From NCBI GenBank assembly GCA_902825875.1, contig CADECP010000002.1, positions 248,001 to 312,000 of the forward strand: DNA of 64,000 nt, read 5' to 3'. The notes below the pieces were generated by a model, which searched no databases, was not told the DNA's origin, and saw only the letters and a program-made list of their open reading frames with translations. Source of the stretch: an uncultured Acidobacteriota bacterium. GTDB lineage: Bacteria > Acidobacteriota > Blastocatellia > RBC074. Shown here in pieces: positions 18,130 through 26,012 of this stretch (its first letter is position 1; each line of letters opens with the position of its first letter). Made by a program: the position numbers and the translations under genes.

Positions 18130-18774
18130 ATGGATCTTATGGTCATTAACTTTAACAAGACAGTGGGAATTGCTTGTACAGTTTGTTTGTCAGCGGCGCT
18201 TCATTTCGGAGCCAATGCTCAAAGCCAATCATCGCCAACTCAATCATTACCGAAAGCCTCTTCATCCGATTCGCAATCAACTACCGATCCCAATTCTGTG
18301 GCTTTGGTGAATATCGCTTCACCAAAAGCCAATGCGAAGGCTGAACTGGGCAGAGAAACCGAAATCGCCGAACCGAAAATCAAACCGAAAACCCCGACGC
18401 CGAATTTCAAAGTCGCCGCCAAAGAATCCAAAACCGATGGACGAAACTTTTCTATGCCCAGCCTTGAAAACATGGGCGATCCGATGACGTTTCAGGCGAC
18501 GGCTTATGCGTTGAAAGGCCGGACACGCGCAGGAACTTATGTTCGACGTGGTGTGGTTGCCGCCGATCCGCGAGTGTTGCCGCTTGGTTCTGTTGTTCAA
18601 ATCAAATCTGGCAAATACACGGGCGTTTACAAGGTGGAAGACACCGGCAGAGTCATCAAAGGGAACATCGTTGATGTTTGGGTTCCCGACAATCGTGAAG
18701 CCCGACAGTTTGGCCGCCGTAAAATTCAGCTTCATGTATTGAAGCTTGGCCCGACGAAAAATCGCAAACGATAA
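18130..18774 (+). CDS. 3D-domain (RlpA/MltA-like barrel) exported protein
   Basis: A 214-residue protein. AGGAG lies 6 bases before the ATG at 18130, which is preferred to an in-frame ATG 24 bases upstream. A signal peptide (GIACTVCLSAALHFGANA) is followed by a Lys/Pro/Ser-rich linker and a C-terminal 3D domain (PF06725). Its three name-giving aspartates are seen in VAADPRVLPLGSVVQI, KVEDTGRVIKGN and IVDVWVPDN. The domain is a double-psi beta-barrel of peptidoglycan-cleaving lytic transglycosylases. The protein is likely periplasmic and acts on the cell wall. It is single and followed by a terminator; the structured leader upstream may regulate it. Confidence 0.85.
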   Translation: MDLMVINFNKTVGIACTVCLSAALHFGANAQSQSSPTQSLPKASSSDSQSTTDPNSVALVNIASPKANAKAELGRETEIAEPKIKPKTPTPNFKVAAKESKTDGRNFSMPSLENMGDPMTFQATAYALKGRTRAGTYVRRGVVAADPRVLPLGSVVQIKSGKYTGVYKVEDTGRVIKGNIVDVWVPDNREARQFGRRKIQLHVLKLGPTKNRKR

Positions 18775-18801
18775 CGTCTCGCATAACCTCCTCTTTCATT
18801 G

Positions 18802-18843
18802 ATCGCCGCTCGGAAGACAAAACCGGGCGGCGATTTTCTTTTG
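18802..18843 (+). terminator. Rho-independent terminator
   Basis: ATCGCCGC (18802-18809) pairs with GCGGCGAT (18827-18834), followed by TTTCTTTT. It ends the 3D-domain gene. Confidence 0.75.
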
Positions 18844-18868
18844 CGCGACGGCTGATTATCATCGCGCT

Positions 18869-19918
18869 ATGACTCAACAGCAGAATCATTGCGCGTCAAA
18901 ACCGTTGGTGGAAATTACTCGCGGTTCAATGATCGAATCGCTGCATCGTGGATTTATTGCCGTAGTTACAGGCGATGGTGAACTTATCAGGTCACTCGGT
19001 GATGTCGAAGCTCGCACTTGGTATCGTTCGGCGGCCAAGCCCTTTCAAACCATTCCTATTTTGACAAGCGGAGCCGCCGATCGTTTTCGCCTGACAAACA
19101 AAGAGCTTGCGATTATCAGTGCGTCGCACAGCGGCGAAGACATTCATATCGAAGTCGCCAATTCAATTCTGAAAAAAATCGGTTTGACCGAACTCGATTT
19201 GCTTTGCGGAGCGCACACGCCATTTGACGAAACGGCTGCCGCAAAATTGATTGCCGAAAACCGCCCGCCGCAAAACCTTCACAACAATTGTTCTGGCAAA
19301 CACTCTGGGATGCTGGCGTTTTCCAGATTTCTTGGCGAACCGACAACGGATTACATCCACCTGGAACATGCAATTCAGCGGCAAATCCGCTCTGTGATTG
19401 CTCGCTTTGCAGATGTCCCAGTTGAAGATGTCGCGGTTGCTGTGGACGGATGTAGCGCGCCAGTGTTTGGCGTCAGCATTCTGGCGATGGCGCGCAGCTA
19501 TGCTCGGCTGGTTGGAATTCGCCACACGGAGCTTGGAGCAGAGTTTGGTCAGACTGCTGAGCGCGTCGTTGATTCAATGATCGAATTTCCTGAATTGGTC
19601 GGCGGCACGCGCGGACGTTTGGACACCGATTTGATGCGAGCGGCGCGTGGGCAGATTCTTTCCAAAGTCGGCGCTGAAGGCGTTCAATTGCTCGGCATCA
19701 AACCTTGCTTCAGGTATCCGAAAGGCTTGGGCATTGCAATCAAGATCGAAGACGGCGACATTCGCCGAGCGCGCGACCCCGTTGTCATCGAAACGCTGCG
19801 TCAACTTGGTTTGTTGGACGATGAGCAACTGAACCAACTTTCCGTTTATTCACGAACTGCTGTTTTCAATCACCGTAACATCGAAGTCGGCAAAGTCCGC
19901 ACTTGTTTCAAAATATGA
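18869..19918 (+). CDS. L-asparaginase II family protein
   Basis: A 349-residue protein of the Asparaginase_II family (PF06089), distinct from the classical AnsA/B fold. Family signatures visible are VEITRGSMIESLHRG near the start, SAAKPFQTIPIL, ISASHSGEDIHI, NNCSGKHSGMLAF and CSAPVFGVSILAMARSYA. It is expected to hydrolyse asparagine to aspartate and ammonia in the cytoplasm; biochemical support for the family is limited. Its stop overlaps the start of the class V aminotransferase (ATGA, 19915-19918), so the two are translationally coupled and may act in one amino acid pathway. Confidence 0.88.
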   Translation: MTQQQNHCASKPLVEITRGSMIESLHRGFIAVVTGDGELIRSLGDVEARTWYRSAAKPFQTIPILTSGAADRFRLTNKELAIISASHSGEDIHIEVANSILKKIGLTELDLLCGAHTPFDETAAAKLIAENRPPQNLHNNCSGKHSGMLAFSRFLGEPTTDYIHLEHAIQRQIRSVIARFADVPVEDVAVAVDGCSAPVFGVSILAMARSYARLVGIRHTELGAEFGQTAERVVDSMIEFPELVGGTRGRLDTDLMRAARGQILSKVGAEGVQLLGIKPCFRYPKGLGIAIKIEDGDIRRARDPVVIETLRQLGLLDDEQLNQLSVYSRTAVFNHRNIEVGKVRTCFKI

Positions 19919-21039
19919 CTCCAGAAATCAGAGAGCTTTTTCCCGTCACTAAAAATTATGTTTACCTGAACCACGCAGCCGTCTGCCCGATTTCAGTTCC
20001 TGTGGCTGAGCGCATGCTGGAATACACCTCAGACCTGCTTCAACACGGTTTCGTCAATTTCGAAAAGTGGGGAAGTCGTGTCAAAAAAGTTCGACAGCTT
20101 GCGGCGCAGTTCATCAATGCTGAAGCGGACGAAATCGCCTTCGCACCGAATACTTCTTCGGGATTGGCATTCGTTGCCAATGGTATCCAGTGGCAAGCGG
20201 GCGACAACATCGTTACAGCCGATTGCGAGTTTCCGGCTAACCTGATGCCTTGGCGCAGAATCAGCCGCGAATTCAATGTCGAGTTGCGAATGGCTCACGA
20301 GCGCGAAGCTCGTTTGGAAACCGATGAAATTCTGAGCTTGATTGATTCGCGTACGCGCGTTGTCAGTTTGAGCTTCGTCGAATACGCCAGCGGGTTTCGT
20401 AATGATCTGGCGACGATTGGTCGCTACTGCCGCGAACGGGGCGTGTTGTTTGTCGTTGACGCGATTCAAGGACTGGGAGCGTTGAAGCTGGATGTGCAAG
20501 CTTGTTCGATTGATGCGTTGTCGGCGGATGCTCACAAGTTTTTGCTGGGGCCGGATGGCGTCGCGCTGTTTTACATTTCTCGGCAGGCGATGGCGCGAAT
20601 TCAACCGACGGTAGTTGGTTGGATGTCAGTCGCCAACCCGTTTGATTTTGTCAGTGAAAATCAGCCTTTTGCCAACGCCGCACGACGCTTTGAACCCGGA
20701 GCATTGAATACTGCAGGCATCACAGGGCTTGGCGCGGCCATTGAGTTGTTTTTGCAACTTGGTCTGGAGCGGATTGAAAATCATCTGCTTGAACTCGGCG
20801 ATTATCTGAGCGATCAACTGACTGAGCGAGGCTATCAAGTTGTCAGTTCGCGGCGTCAAGGAGAAAAGTCGGCAGTGATTTGTTGCCGCCACGAAAGATT
20901 TTCAGCCGATGAACTGTATCGAATTTTGAACGACCGTCGTATTATCATCACGCCACGACTTGGCCGATTGCGAATCTCGCCGCATCTGCACAACACGCGA
21001 GAAGACATTGATCGTTTGATTGCAGCCTTGCCGGGCTGA
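19915..21039 (+). CDS. Class V aminotransferase (cysteine desulfurase / isopenicillin-N epimerase-like)
   Basis: A 374-residue PLP enzyme. The PLP lysine is Lys208 in DAHKFLLGPDG; NHAAVCPISVPVAERM near the start, SFVEYASGF and VVDAIQGLGALKLDV match the fold-type I class V group. The ATG at 19915 overlapping the asparaginase stop is preferred to one 12 bases upstream. Members include desulfurases, kynureninases and epimerases; the usual desulfurase Cys loop is not recognised, so a non-SufS role is likely. Coupling to asparaginase suggests nitrogen metabolism, but the substrate is unknown. Confidence 0.85.
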   Translation: MTPEIRELFPVTKNYVYLNHAAVCPISVPVAERMLEYTSDLLQHGFVNFEKWGSRVKKVRQLAAQFINAEADEIAFAPNTSSGLAFVANGIQWQAGDNIVTADCEFPANLMPWRRISREFNVELRMAHEREARLETDEILSLIDSRTRVVSLSFVEYASGFRNDLATIGRYCRERGVLFVVDAIQGLGALKLDVQACSIDALSADAHKFLLGPDGVALFYISRQAMARIQPTVVGWMSVANPFDFVSENQPFANAARRFEPGALNTAGITGLGAAIELFLQLGLERIENHLLELGDYLSDQLTERGYQVVSSRRQGEKSAVICCRHERFSADELYRILNDRRIIITPRLGRLRISPHLHNTREDIDRLIAALPG

Positions 21040-21108
21040 TTGGCGGCAGTTGCTTTCAGACGATTTTCATTACAACCGGATGTCCCAAACAAAAGGAGAT
21101 TTACCCGA

Positions 21109-21336
21109 ATGGATAAAGAAACAGTCGCTTTGATAATTGCCCAGAACGGATTGAAAACTGCCGCTACTATTCTTGCCGCCAAAGCCGCCAAGCAGGAAAA
21201 GAAAGCCGCCACAGCTACCGATCCGGCGGCGAAAACCAAACTGGCCAAAGACGCGACCAAAACCAAAAAACTGGCTGCGGCGTTGTCCGCCGCCGATCAA
21301 GGAATTACAACTTACATCACCGAAACTCAGGAATAA
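21109..21336 (+). CDS. Small Ala/Lys-rich protein of unknown function
   Basis: A 75-residue protein starting at the ATG preceded by AAAAGGAG (10-base spacer); the open frame further upstream has no ribosome site. The sequence is rich in Ala, Lys and Thr (AAKAAKQEKKAATATD, AAKTKLAKDATKTKKLAA) and predicted to be one or two long helices, reminiscent of small histone-like or coiled-coil proteins but without a recognisable family. It ends in a strong terminator. A monocistronic small basic protein with good translation signals is likely real. Confidence 0.6.
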   Translation: MDKETVALIIAQNGLKTAATILAAKAAKQEKKAATATDPAAKTKLAKDATKTKKLAAALSAADQGITTYITETQE

Positions 21337-21361
21337 TTGCAATTCGATTTGAGTTGTAATG

Positions 21362-21402
21362 CGCGCGATGATTGAGCCTGTCTCCTGTGTCGCGCGTTTT
21401 TT
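21362..21402 (+). terminator. Rho-independent terminator
   Basis: CGCGCGA (21362-21368) pairs with TCGCGCG (21390-21396), followed by six T residues. It ends the small Ala/Lys-rich gene. Confidence 0.7.
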
Positions 21403-21423
21403 ATTTCTTTGGGCTGGCGAAGG

Positions 21424-21452
21424 CTGACAGTTCACTTTTCAGGGTTTATAAT
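21424..21452 (+). promoter_or_regulatory. Strong sigma70-type promoter
   Basis: CTGACA (21424-21429) and a perfect TATAAT (21447-21452) are separated by 17 bases. Transcription would start near 21459, about 36 bases before the esterase start codon. Confidence 0.6.
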
Positions 21453-21494
21453 CCTTCAGACTTTGTTAGACCAACTCACTCGCTAACCAAAAGT

Positions 21495-22412
21495 ATGAAA
21501 AAATTGTCTCTGATCTCAACGAGCTTGCTGCTCTGCATTTTCCTGTTCACAAATGTTGGAGCAGATGACTTCAAACTAGACCCTATCAAATGCCGGATCA
21601 CTGAAGACGTTGTTTACGGCCACAAAGACGGGATGGCGCTGACGTTGGACGTGATGATTCCTGAAACCAAGCCGAAGAACATCGGCGTCATACTCATTGT
21701 CAGCGGAAGCTGGAAATCCAAAAAATCAGACATCCCGAGCGAAGAAGTTTTATTGCGTTCGCAGCATTGGGCGCAAGGCTTGCTCAACGGAGGATTCACG
21801 CTTTTTCTGGTTCGTCACGGCAGCACACCACGCTTTCCTGTGCCGGAAATGGTCGGCGACATCAAACGCTCGGTTCGTTTTGTCCGGCTTCATGCCAAAG
21901 AATACGGCGTTGATCCGAACCGTTTGGGAATTGTCGGCGGCTCATCGGGCGGGCATTTGGCGTTGATGACTGCGCTGACTGCCGATGACGGCAAACCGGA
22001 CGCGAAAGACCCGGTAGAAAGAATCAGCAGCCGCGTACAGGCGATCATGGCTTGGTTTCCGCCAGTGGATTTCATCAACTGGGGAGCCGAAAACGGTTAC
22101 AAGGCGATTGAGAAAATCAGGCCGACGCTCTTTCCCGATATGTTCGGCAAGATCACAGACCTCGAAGCTCAACTGAAATCAGTTTCGCCAATCTATCATT
22201 TGACCGGTGAAGCCCCGCCGCTGTTTCTGGTTCACGGCGACGCAGACAAAACCGTGCCGGTTCAACAATCGCAACTGTTGAAGGCGAAATACGAAGAACT
22301 GAAACGACCAGTCCATTTGACAGTTCAGCCCGGCGGACCGCACACGTATTGGCCGGGAATCGAAAAGAACTACCCAGCAATTTGGGAATGGTTCGACCGT
22401 TATCTGAAATAG
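21495..22412 (+). CDS. Secreted alpha/beta hydrolase (esterase/lipase-like)
   Basis: A 305-residue protein with a Sec signal (MKKLSLISTSLLLCIFLF, cleavage near VGA). The catalytic triad can be placed: nucleophile Ser151 in GGSSGGH, Asp in VHGDADKTVP and His in GGPHTYWPG. The fold is that of the BD-FAE/Abhydrolase_3 group, which cleaves carbohydrate or short-chain esters. The start is the ATG at 21495, downstream of the promoter at 21424-21452; the longer open frame would run through the upstream terminator. The esterase is probably periplasmic. Its substrate is unknown. Confidence 0.87.
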   Translation: MKKLSLISTSLLLCIFLFTNVGADDFKLDPIKCRITEDVVYGHKDGMALTLDVMIPETKPKNIGVILIVSGSWKSKKSDIPSEEVLLRSQHWAQGLLNGGFTLFLVRHGSTPRFPVPEMVGDIKRSVRFVRLHAKEYGVDPNRLGIVGGSSGGHLALMTALTADDGKPDAKDPVERISSRVQAIMAWFPPVDFINWGAENGYKAIEKIRPTLFPDMFGKITDLEAQLKSVSPIYHLTGEAPPLFLVHGDADKTVPVQQSQLLKAKYEELKRPVHLTVQPGGPHTYWPGIEKNYPAIWEWFDRYLK

Positions 22413-22490
22413 TTCTGCACTCGCTAACAAGGAGTAATAGCGGGGCCAAACTTAAAGCAACTTATGTCGAACCGAAAAAATGGAGGCAGT

Positions 22491-22841
22491 ATGATTATTG
22501 GAGTACTGAGCATTCTCATCGGATTAGCCTTTTTATTACCAGGCGTAATTGAGACGATTACCTATTGGGGCGACCCACTTGGCATGACAATTGGAATCGT
22601 TGGAGTCATCACCAGTTTGCTTATGGTTCTTACAGGGTGGGCAATTCTGCAGCAATGGCATTATGCAAAAGAGATGGTTATCGTTACTGCTGGAAGTTGG
22701 TTAATCTTTTCCTCAATTGCTGGCTCCCTGCATTTTTTCGGAGCGCCTGCGATATTGCTGGGACTAGGTTTTCCAATTGCGATGGTCATCATGCATCTAC
22801 GTGCTGATGAAAGAGCAAAGAAACAAATAAACCTGCCTTGA
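22491..22841 (+). CDS. Small four-span membrane protein
   Basis: A 116-residue integral membrane protein. GGAGG with a 4-base spacer precedes the ATG at 22491, chosen over an ATG 27 bases upstream. Hydrophobic segments are visible at IIGVLSILIGLAFLLPGVI, MTIGIVGVITSLLMVLTGWA, MVIVTAGSWLIFSSIAG and APAILLGLGFPIAMVIMHL, ending in a charged tail (RADERAKKQ). No family is recognised. It lies 78 bases after the esterase and might share its transcript. A transporter-like role cannot be claimed from four spans of this size. Confidence 0.6.
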   Translation: MIIGVLSILIGLAFLLPGVIETITYWGDPLGMTIGIVGVITSLLMVLTGWAILQQWHYAKEMVIVTAGSWLIFSSIAGSLHFFGAPAILLGLGFPIAMVIMHLRADERAKKQINLP

Positions 22842-23014
22842 TCGAATTTCAGATTCGCTGTTCTCGGCTCACGGCCTTTTGACCGTTGGCTATGAACCGT
22901 GAACGTCTAATCTTTTGACTGCAACTTGAAATGGTTCACCATTCGCAACCAAACACTGCATTTAGCGGTGAACCGCGAACTGCGAACCGCCAACTACTCT
23001 TAATGGGAGACAAA

Positions 23015-24385
23015 ATGAGTAACACCACTCGCAGAGATTTTATGAAAACTTCGTCGGCTGCGGCTGTCGGGGTGGCTGCGACGAGCATGCCAGCTTACAG
23101 CTACGACCGAATTCTTGGCGCGAACGGCAAAGTTCGCACCGCCATTGTCGGCGCTGGCGACCGCATGATGGGTTCGCTGGTTCCGGCGTTTTTCAGTCAG
23201 GCCGCAGAACTCAATTTTGAATTGGTTGCGGTCAGCGACATCTGGAAACATCACCGCGAAACCAATACGGCGAAAATCCAGAACAGCGAAAAATACAAAA
23301 CCAAAGCTGCGAAAATCGCTATGGCTCGCAACAACGAAGAGCTTTACGCGATGAAAGACATTGACGCCGTGATTGTCGCCACGGCGGATTTTCAGCACGC
23401 TTATCACGCCATCGAAGCCGTCAAAGCCGGCAAAGACGTGTACGCCGAAAAACCGTTTGCCAACATCATGTCCGACGCCAACGAAGCTTTGGACGTGATC
23501 GGCAAATCGAAGCAAGTCTTTCAGGTTGGAACGCAGCGCCGTTCAACCCCAAGCTACATGCGCGCCAAAGAGTATTTGGAATCCGGCAAGTTCGGCGACA
23601 TCGTCATGGCTGAAATGAACTGGAATGTGAATCAGCCCGGGCGCTGGCGTCGTCCCCGCGTCGTGCCGCTGATGAAGCAGGAAGACACCGATTGGAAACG
23701 TTTTCTGATTAACCGCGATCCGAAACTGCCGTTCAATCCGCGCCATCACCTGGAATTCCGTTTGTTCTGGCCGTTTTCGTCGGGCATCCCGGATCAATGG
23801 ATGGTTCACCAGATTGACACCGTGCATTGGTTCACAGGCATTCCGCATCCGCGCAGCGTCGTCGCCAACGGAGGTTTATATCTGTGGAAAGACGGGCGCA
23901 CGAATTGGGACACGATGACGGCGGTGTTCGATTACCACAATCCGAAAACCGACAAGGCGTTCCAGGTGCTGTACGCTTCGCGCCAGACCAACGCGACGGT
24001 TTCAACCAACCCCGAAGGTTTGATCAAAGAAGTCTATTATTCCAACGGCGGCACGCTCGATCTGGACACGAACAAGGTCACTCCCGACGGCGGTTTGATC
24101 GAACGTCACGCCAAGCCGATGAGCATGCAACCGAACCAGTTGGCTCCGCTAACTTTGGCTGACGAAGGCGGCGTGGTCGCTTCTGCCGACACAGGCGCTG
24201 ACAATCAAACAGTTGCCCACATGCGTAACTGGATGAAGTGCGTCAAAGATCGCAACCAGAAGACCAACGCCGACATTCATGCGGCGTACAACCATTCGGT
24301 TGCCTTGTGCATGACGATCAAGGCAATTCAAACTGGCAAGAAAGTCACGTTCGACGACAAGAAACGCGAAGTCGTGGCCTCTTAG
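23015..24385 (+). CDS. TAT-exported Gfo/Idh/MocA family oxidoreductase
   Basis: A 456-residue protein. The twin-arginine signal is TTRRDFMKTSSAAAVGVAAT, followed by the NAD(P) fold beginning RTAIVGAGDRMMGS, with the conserved EKPFA motif (KDVYAEKPFANIMSDA). The start is the ATG at 23015, with GGGAGA 4 bases upstream. TAT export implies folding with cofactor in the cytoplasm before transport. Family members oxidise or rearrange sugars. It is followed by a strong terminator and a DUF6807 gene, a pairing often seen in sugar-degradation loci of Acidobacteria and Planctomycetes. Confidence 0.88.
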   Translation: MSNTTRRDFMKTSSAAAVGVAATSMPAYSYDRILGANGKVRTAIVGAGDRMMGSLVPAFFSQAAELNFELVAVSDIWKHHRETNTAKIQNSEKYKTKAAKIAMARNNEELYAMKDIDAVIVATADFQHAYHAIEAVKAGKDVYAEKPFANIMSDANEALDVIGKSKQVFQVGTQRRSTPSYMRAKEYLESGKFGDIVMAEMNWNVNQPGRWRRPRVVPLMKQEDTDWKRFLINRDPKLPFNPRHHLEFRLFWPFSSGIPDQWMVHQIDTVHWFTGIPHPRSVVANGGLYLWKDGRTNWDTMTAVFDYHNPKTDKAFQVLYASRQTNATVSTNPEGLIKEVYYSNGGTLDLDTNKVTPDGGLIERHAKPMSMQPNQLAPLTLADEGGVVASADTGADNQTVAHMRNWMKCVKDRNQKTNADIHAAYNHSVALCMTIKAIQTGKKVTFDDKKREVVAS

Positions 24386-24391
24386 TTCATC

Positions 24392-24432
24392 AACAGGCGA
24401 AAGAGTTTTCCGCGCTCTTTCGCCTGTTTTCT
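24392..24432 (+). terminator. Strong rho-independent terminator
   Basis: AACAGGCGAAAGAG (24392-24405) pairs perfectly with CTCTTTCGCCTGTT (24415-24428), followed by TTCTC. It lies in the 65-base gap between the oxidoreductase and the DUF6807 gene, so the latter is likely expressed by read-through or its own promoter. Confidence 0.85.
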
Positions 24433-24450
24433 CACCCAACGGAAGAAATC

Positions 24451-25509
24451 ATGAAGCAAATTTTTGTAGCATCTCTGATGATGTGTTGTTTGGTGTCGGC
24501 GGCAATTGTCACCAACGCGCAAGCCGTTAAAGTCACCGAAAACAAAGAGAAAAAGCAGTACGACGTGACGGTTGACGGGCAGCCGTTCACTTCTTACGTG
24601 TTCTGGGACGATCAGAAGAAGCCGATTTTGTATCCGCTCCGCACGTCAAAGGGCACGACTGTCACTCGCGGCTTTCCGCTGGAAAAAGTGGCGGGTGAAC
24701 GCACAGACCATCCGCATCACATTTCGGCCTGGTTCAATTACGGAAACATCAACGGCGTTGATTTTTGGAACACTCCGCCCGAAGGCGTGAAGCGAGATCG
24801 TGGCGTGATCGAAAAATTCGGCACGATCAAACACCGCTCCGCCAAGATTGTCAAAAATGGCAAAGGCGTGGCACAGATGAACGCTTCGATGGATTGGATC
24901 ATGCCGGATGGCTCGAAAATCATGCAGGAAGACGATCAAATCTTTTTCCGTGCTGGCAAAGACGTTCGCATAATTGACCGAGTTATCACGCTGACGGCTC
25001 AAAAGGAAAAAGTGGTTTTCAACGACTCCAAAGAAGGCGCTCTCGGCATTCGCGTGACGCGCACGTTGGAAGAGCCGTCGAACAAGCCGGAAGTTTTTAC
25101 CGACGCGAATGGCGTTCCGACCAAAGTTCCAGTTATGGACAATGCTGGTGTGGCGGGCGTTTATCTGAGCAGCGAAGGCAAGATTGGCGAGAAAGAAGCT
25201 TGGGGAACTCGCGCCAAATGGATGACTCTTTCGGGAACGGTCAAAGGCGAAGATGTGGTTGTTGGCATCTTTGACCATCCGAAGAATCCGACTTATCCGA
25301 CTTACTGGCATGCGCGTGGCTATGGACTCTTTGCTGCGAATCCATTCGGAGCCAAAGAGTTCACCAAAGGTGCAAAAACTCTGAATTACACTTTGGAACC
25401 TGGACAAACATTAACCCTTAGATTCCGAATTCTGATTCATTCAGGCAAGCTGACCAAAGAACAGACTGAATCGCTTTACGCGCAGTTTCTGACGGATGTG
25501 ACGAACTGA
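24451..25509 (+). CDS. Secreted PmoA-like protein (DUF6807)
   Basis: A 352-residue protein with a signal peptide (FVASLMMCCLVSAAIVTNAQA). It matches the DUF6807 / methane oxygenase PmoA family (PF14100): PFTSYVFWDDQKKPILYPL, the HPHHISAWFNYGNINGVDFW block and HPKNPTYPTYWHARGYGLF. Despite the name, the family is not part of particulate methane monooxygenase; it is a beta-sandwich protein of unknown role frequently adjacent to Gfo/Idh/MocA dehydrogenases. The conserved histidines (DHPHH) could bind a metal or sugar. The ATG at 24451 directly begins the signal peptide. Confidence 0.87.
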   Translation: MKQIFVASLMMCCLVSAAIVTNAQAVKVTENKEKKQYDVTVDGQPFTSYVFWDDQKKPILYPLRTSKGTTVTRGFPLEKVAGERTDHPHHISAWFNYGNINGVDFWNTPPEGVKRDRGVIEKFGTIKHRSAKIVKNGKGVAQMNASMDWIMPDGSKIMQEDDQIFFRAGKDVRIIDRVITLTAQKEKVVFNDSKEGALGIRVTRTLEEPSNKPEVFTDANGVPTKVPVMDNAGVAGVYLSSEGKIGEKEAWGTRAKWMTLSGTVKGEDVVVGIFDHPKNPTYPTYWHARGYGLFAANPFGAKEFTKGAKTLNYTLEPGQTLTLRFRILIHSGKLTKEQTESLYAQFLTDVTN

Positions 25510-25537
25510 GGAAAGTTGGTCAGGAAGCAAAAACAAG

Positions 25538-25576
25538 AACGCCTCGCTGTTGTTGATAAACAGCGAGGCGTTTTTA
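25538..25576 (+). terminator. Rho-independent terminator
   Basis: AACGCCTCGCTGTT (25538-25551) pairs perfectly with AACAGCGAGGCGTT (25559-25572), followed by TTT. It ends the DUF6807 gene. Confidence 0.85.
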
Positions 25577-25606
25577 GTCAGTATGCGAACCAACGGGAGA
25601 AACTTG

Positions 25607-25798
25607 TTACGCCGTTGTACGGCGTACCGTAGTTGTTAGGTGAAGTTGCCTTCTCAAGCCAGCGACCCAGAAATCCAAACGTGTTTGAGGAACTTTGATT
25701 TCATTCTGAACAACAGCTTTTGTCTGAACAGAACGACCACAGTTCGGGCAACAGCGAGAGTACGAAAAGATCTGATAGTTACAGTGTTGACAACGCAT
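25607..25798 (-). CDS. Small zinc-ribbon protein
   Basis: A 63-residue protein. Two Cys pairs, RCQHCNY and CCPNCGRS, form a zinc-ribbon (treble-clef-like) at the N-terminus; the rest is basic (LRRQLHLTTTVRRTT). GGAGGG lies 9 bases before the ATG at 25796-25798, chosen over in-frame ATGs upstream. Such short ribbons are found in regulators and rubredoxin-like proteins; the function is unknown. The gap between it and the M48 gene (25799-26012) is AT-rich and may hold its promoter. Confidence 0.6.
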   Translation of the reverse strand: MRCQHCNYQIFSYSRCCPNCGRSVQTKAVVQNEIKVPQTRLDFWVAGLRRQLHLTTTVRRTTA

Positions 25799-26012
25799 CG
25801 GGGCACACCCTCCAATCATTGGGGTTAAATTCAACAACGTTTTAGCACTTAGTACTTCAACCAGAGCTGTTATAGGGGAGAAGGTGAGCGCATTATAAAC
25901 ACGATTAGAATTTTGTCTATAAGCTAATGCAAAATTTTCTCACTTGGTGCGAAAAAAGTTCACGCTAGCCGAATTTCTTGTGTCATTCACGTTGCTCAAT
26001 TGCAGGTTCAGC

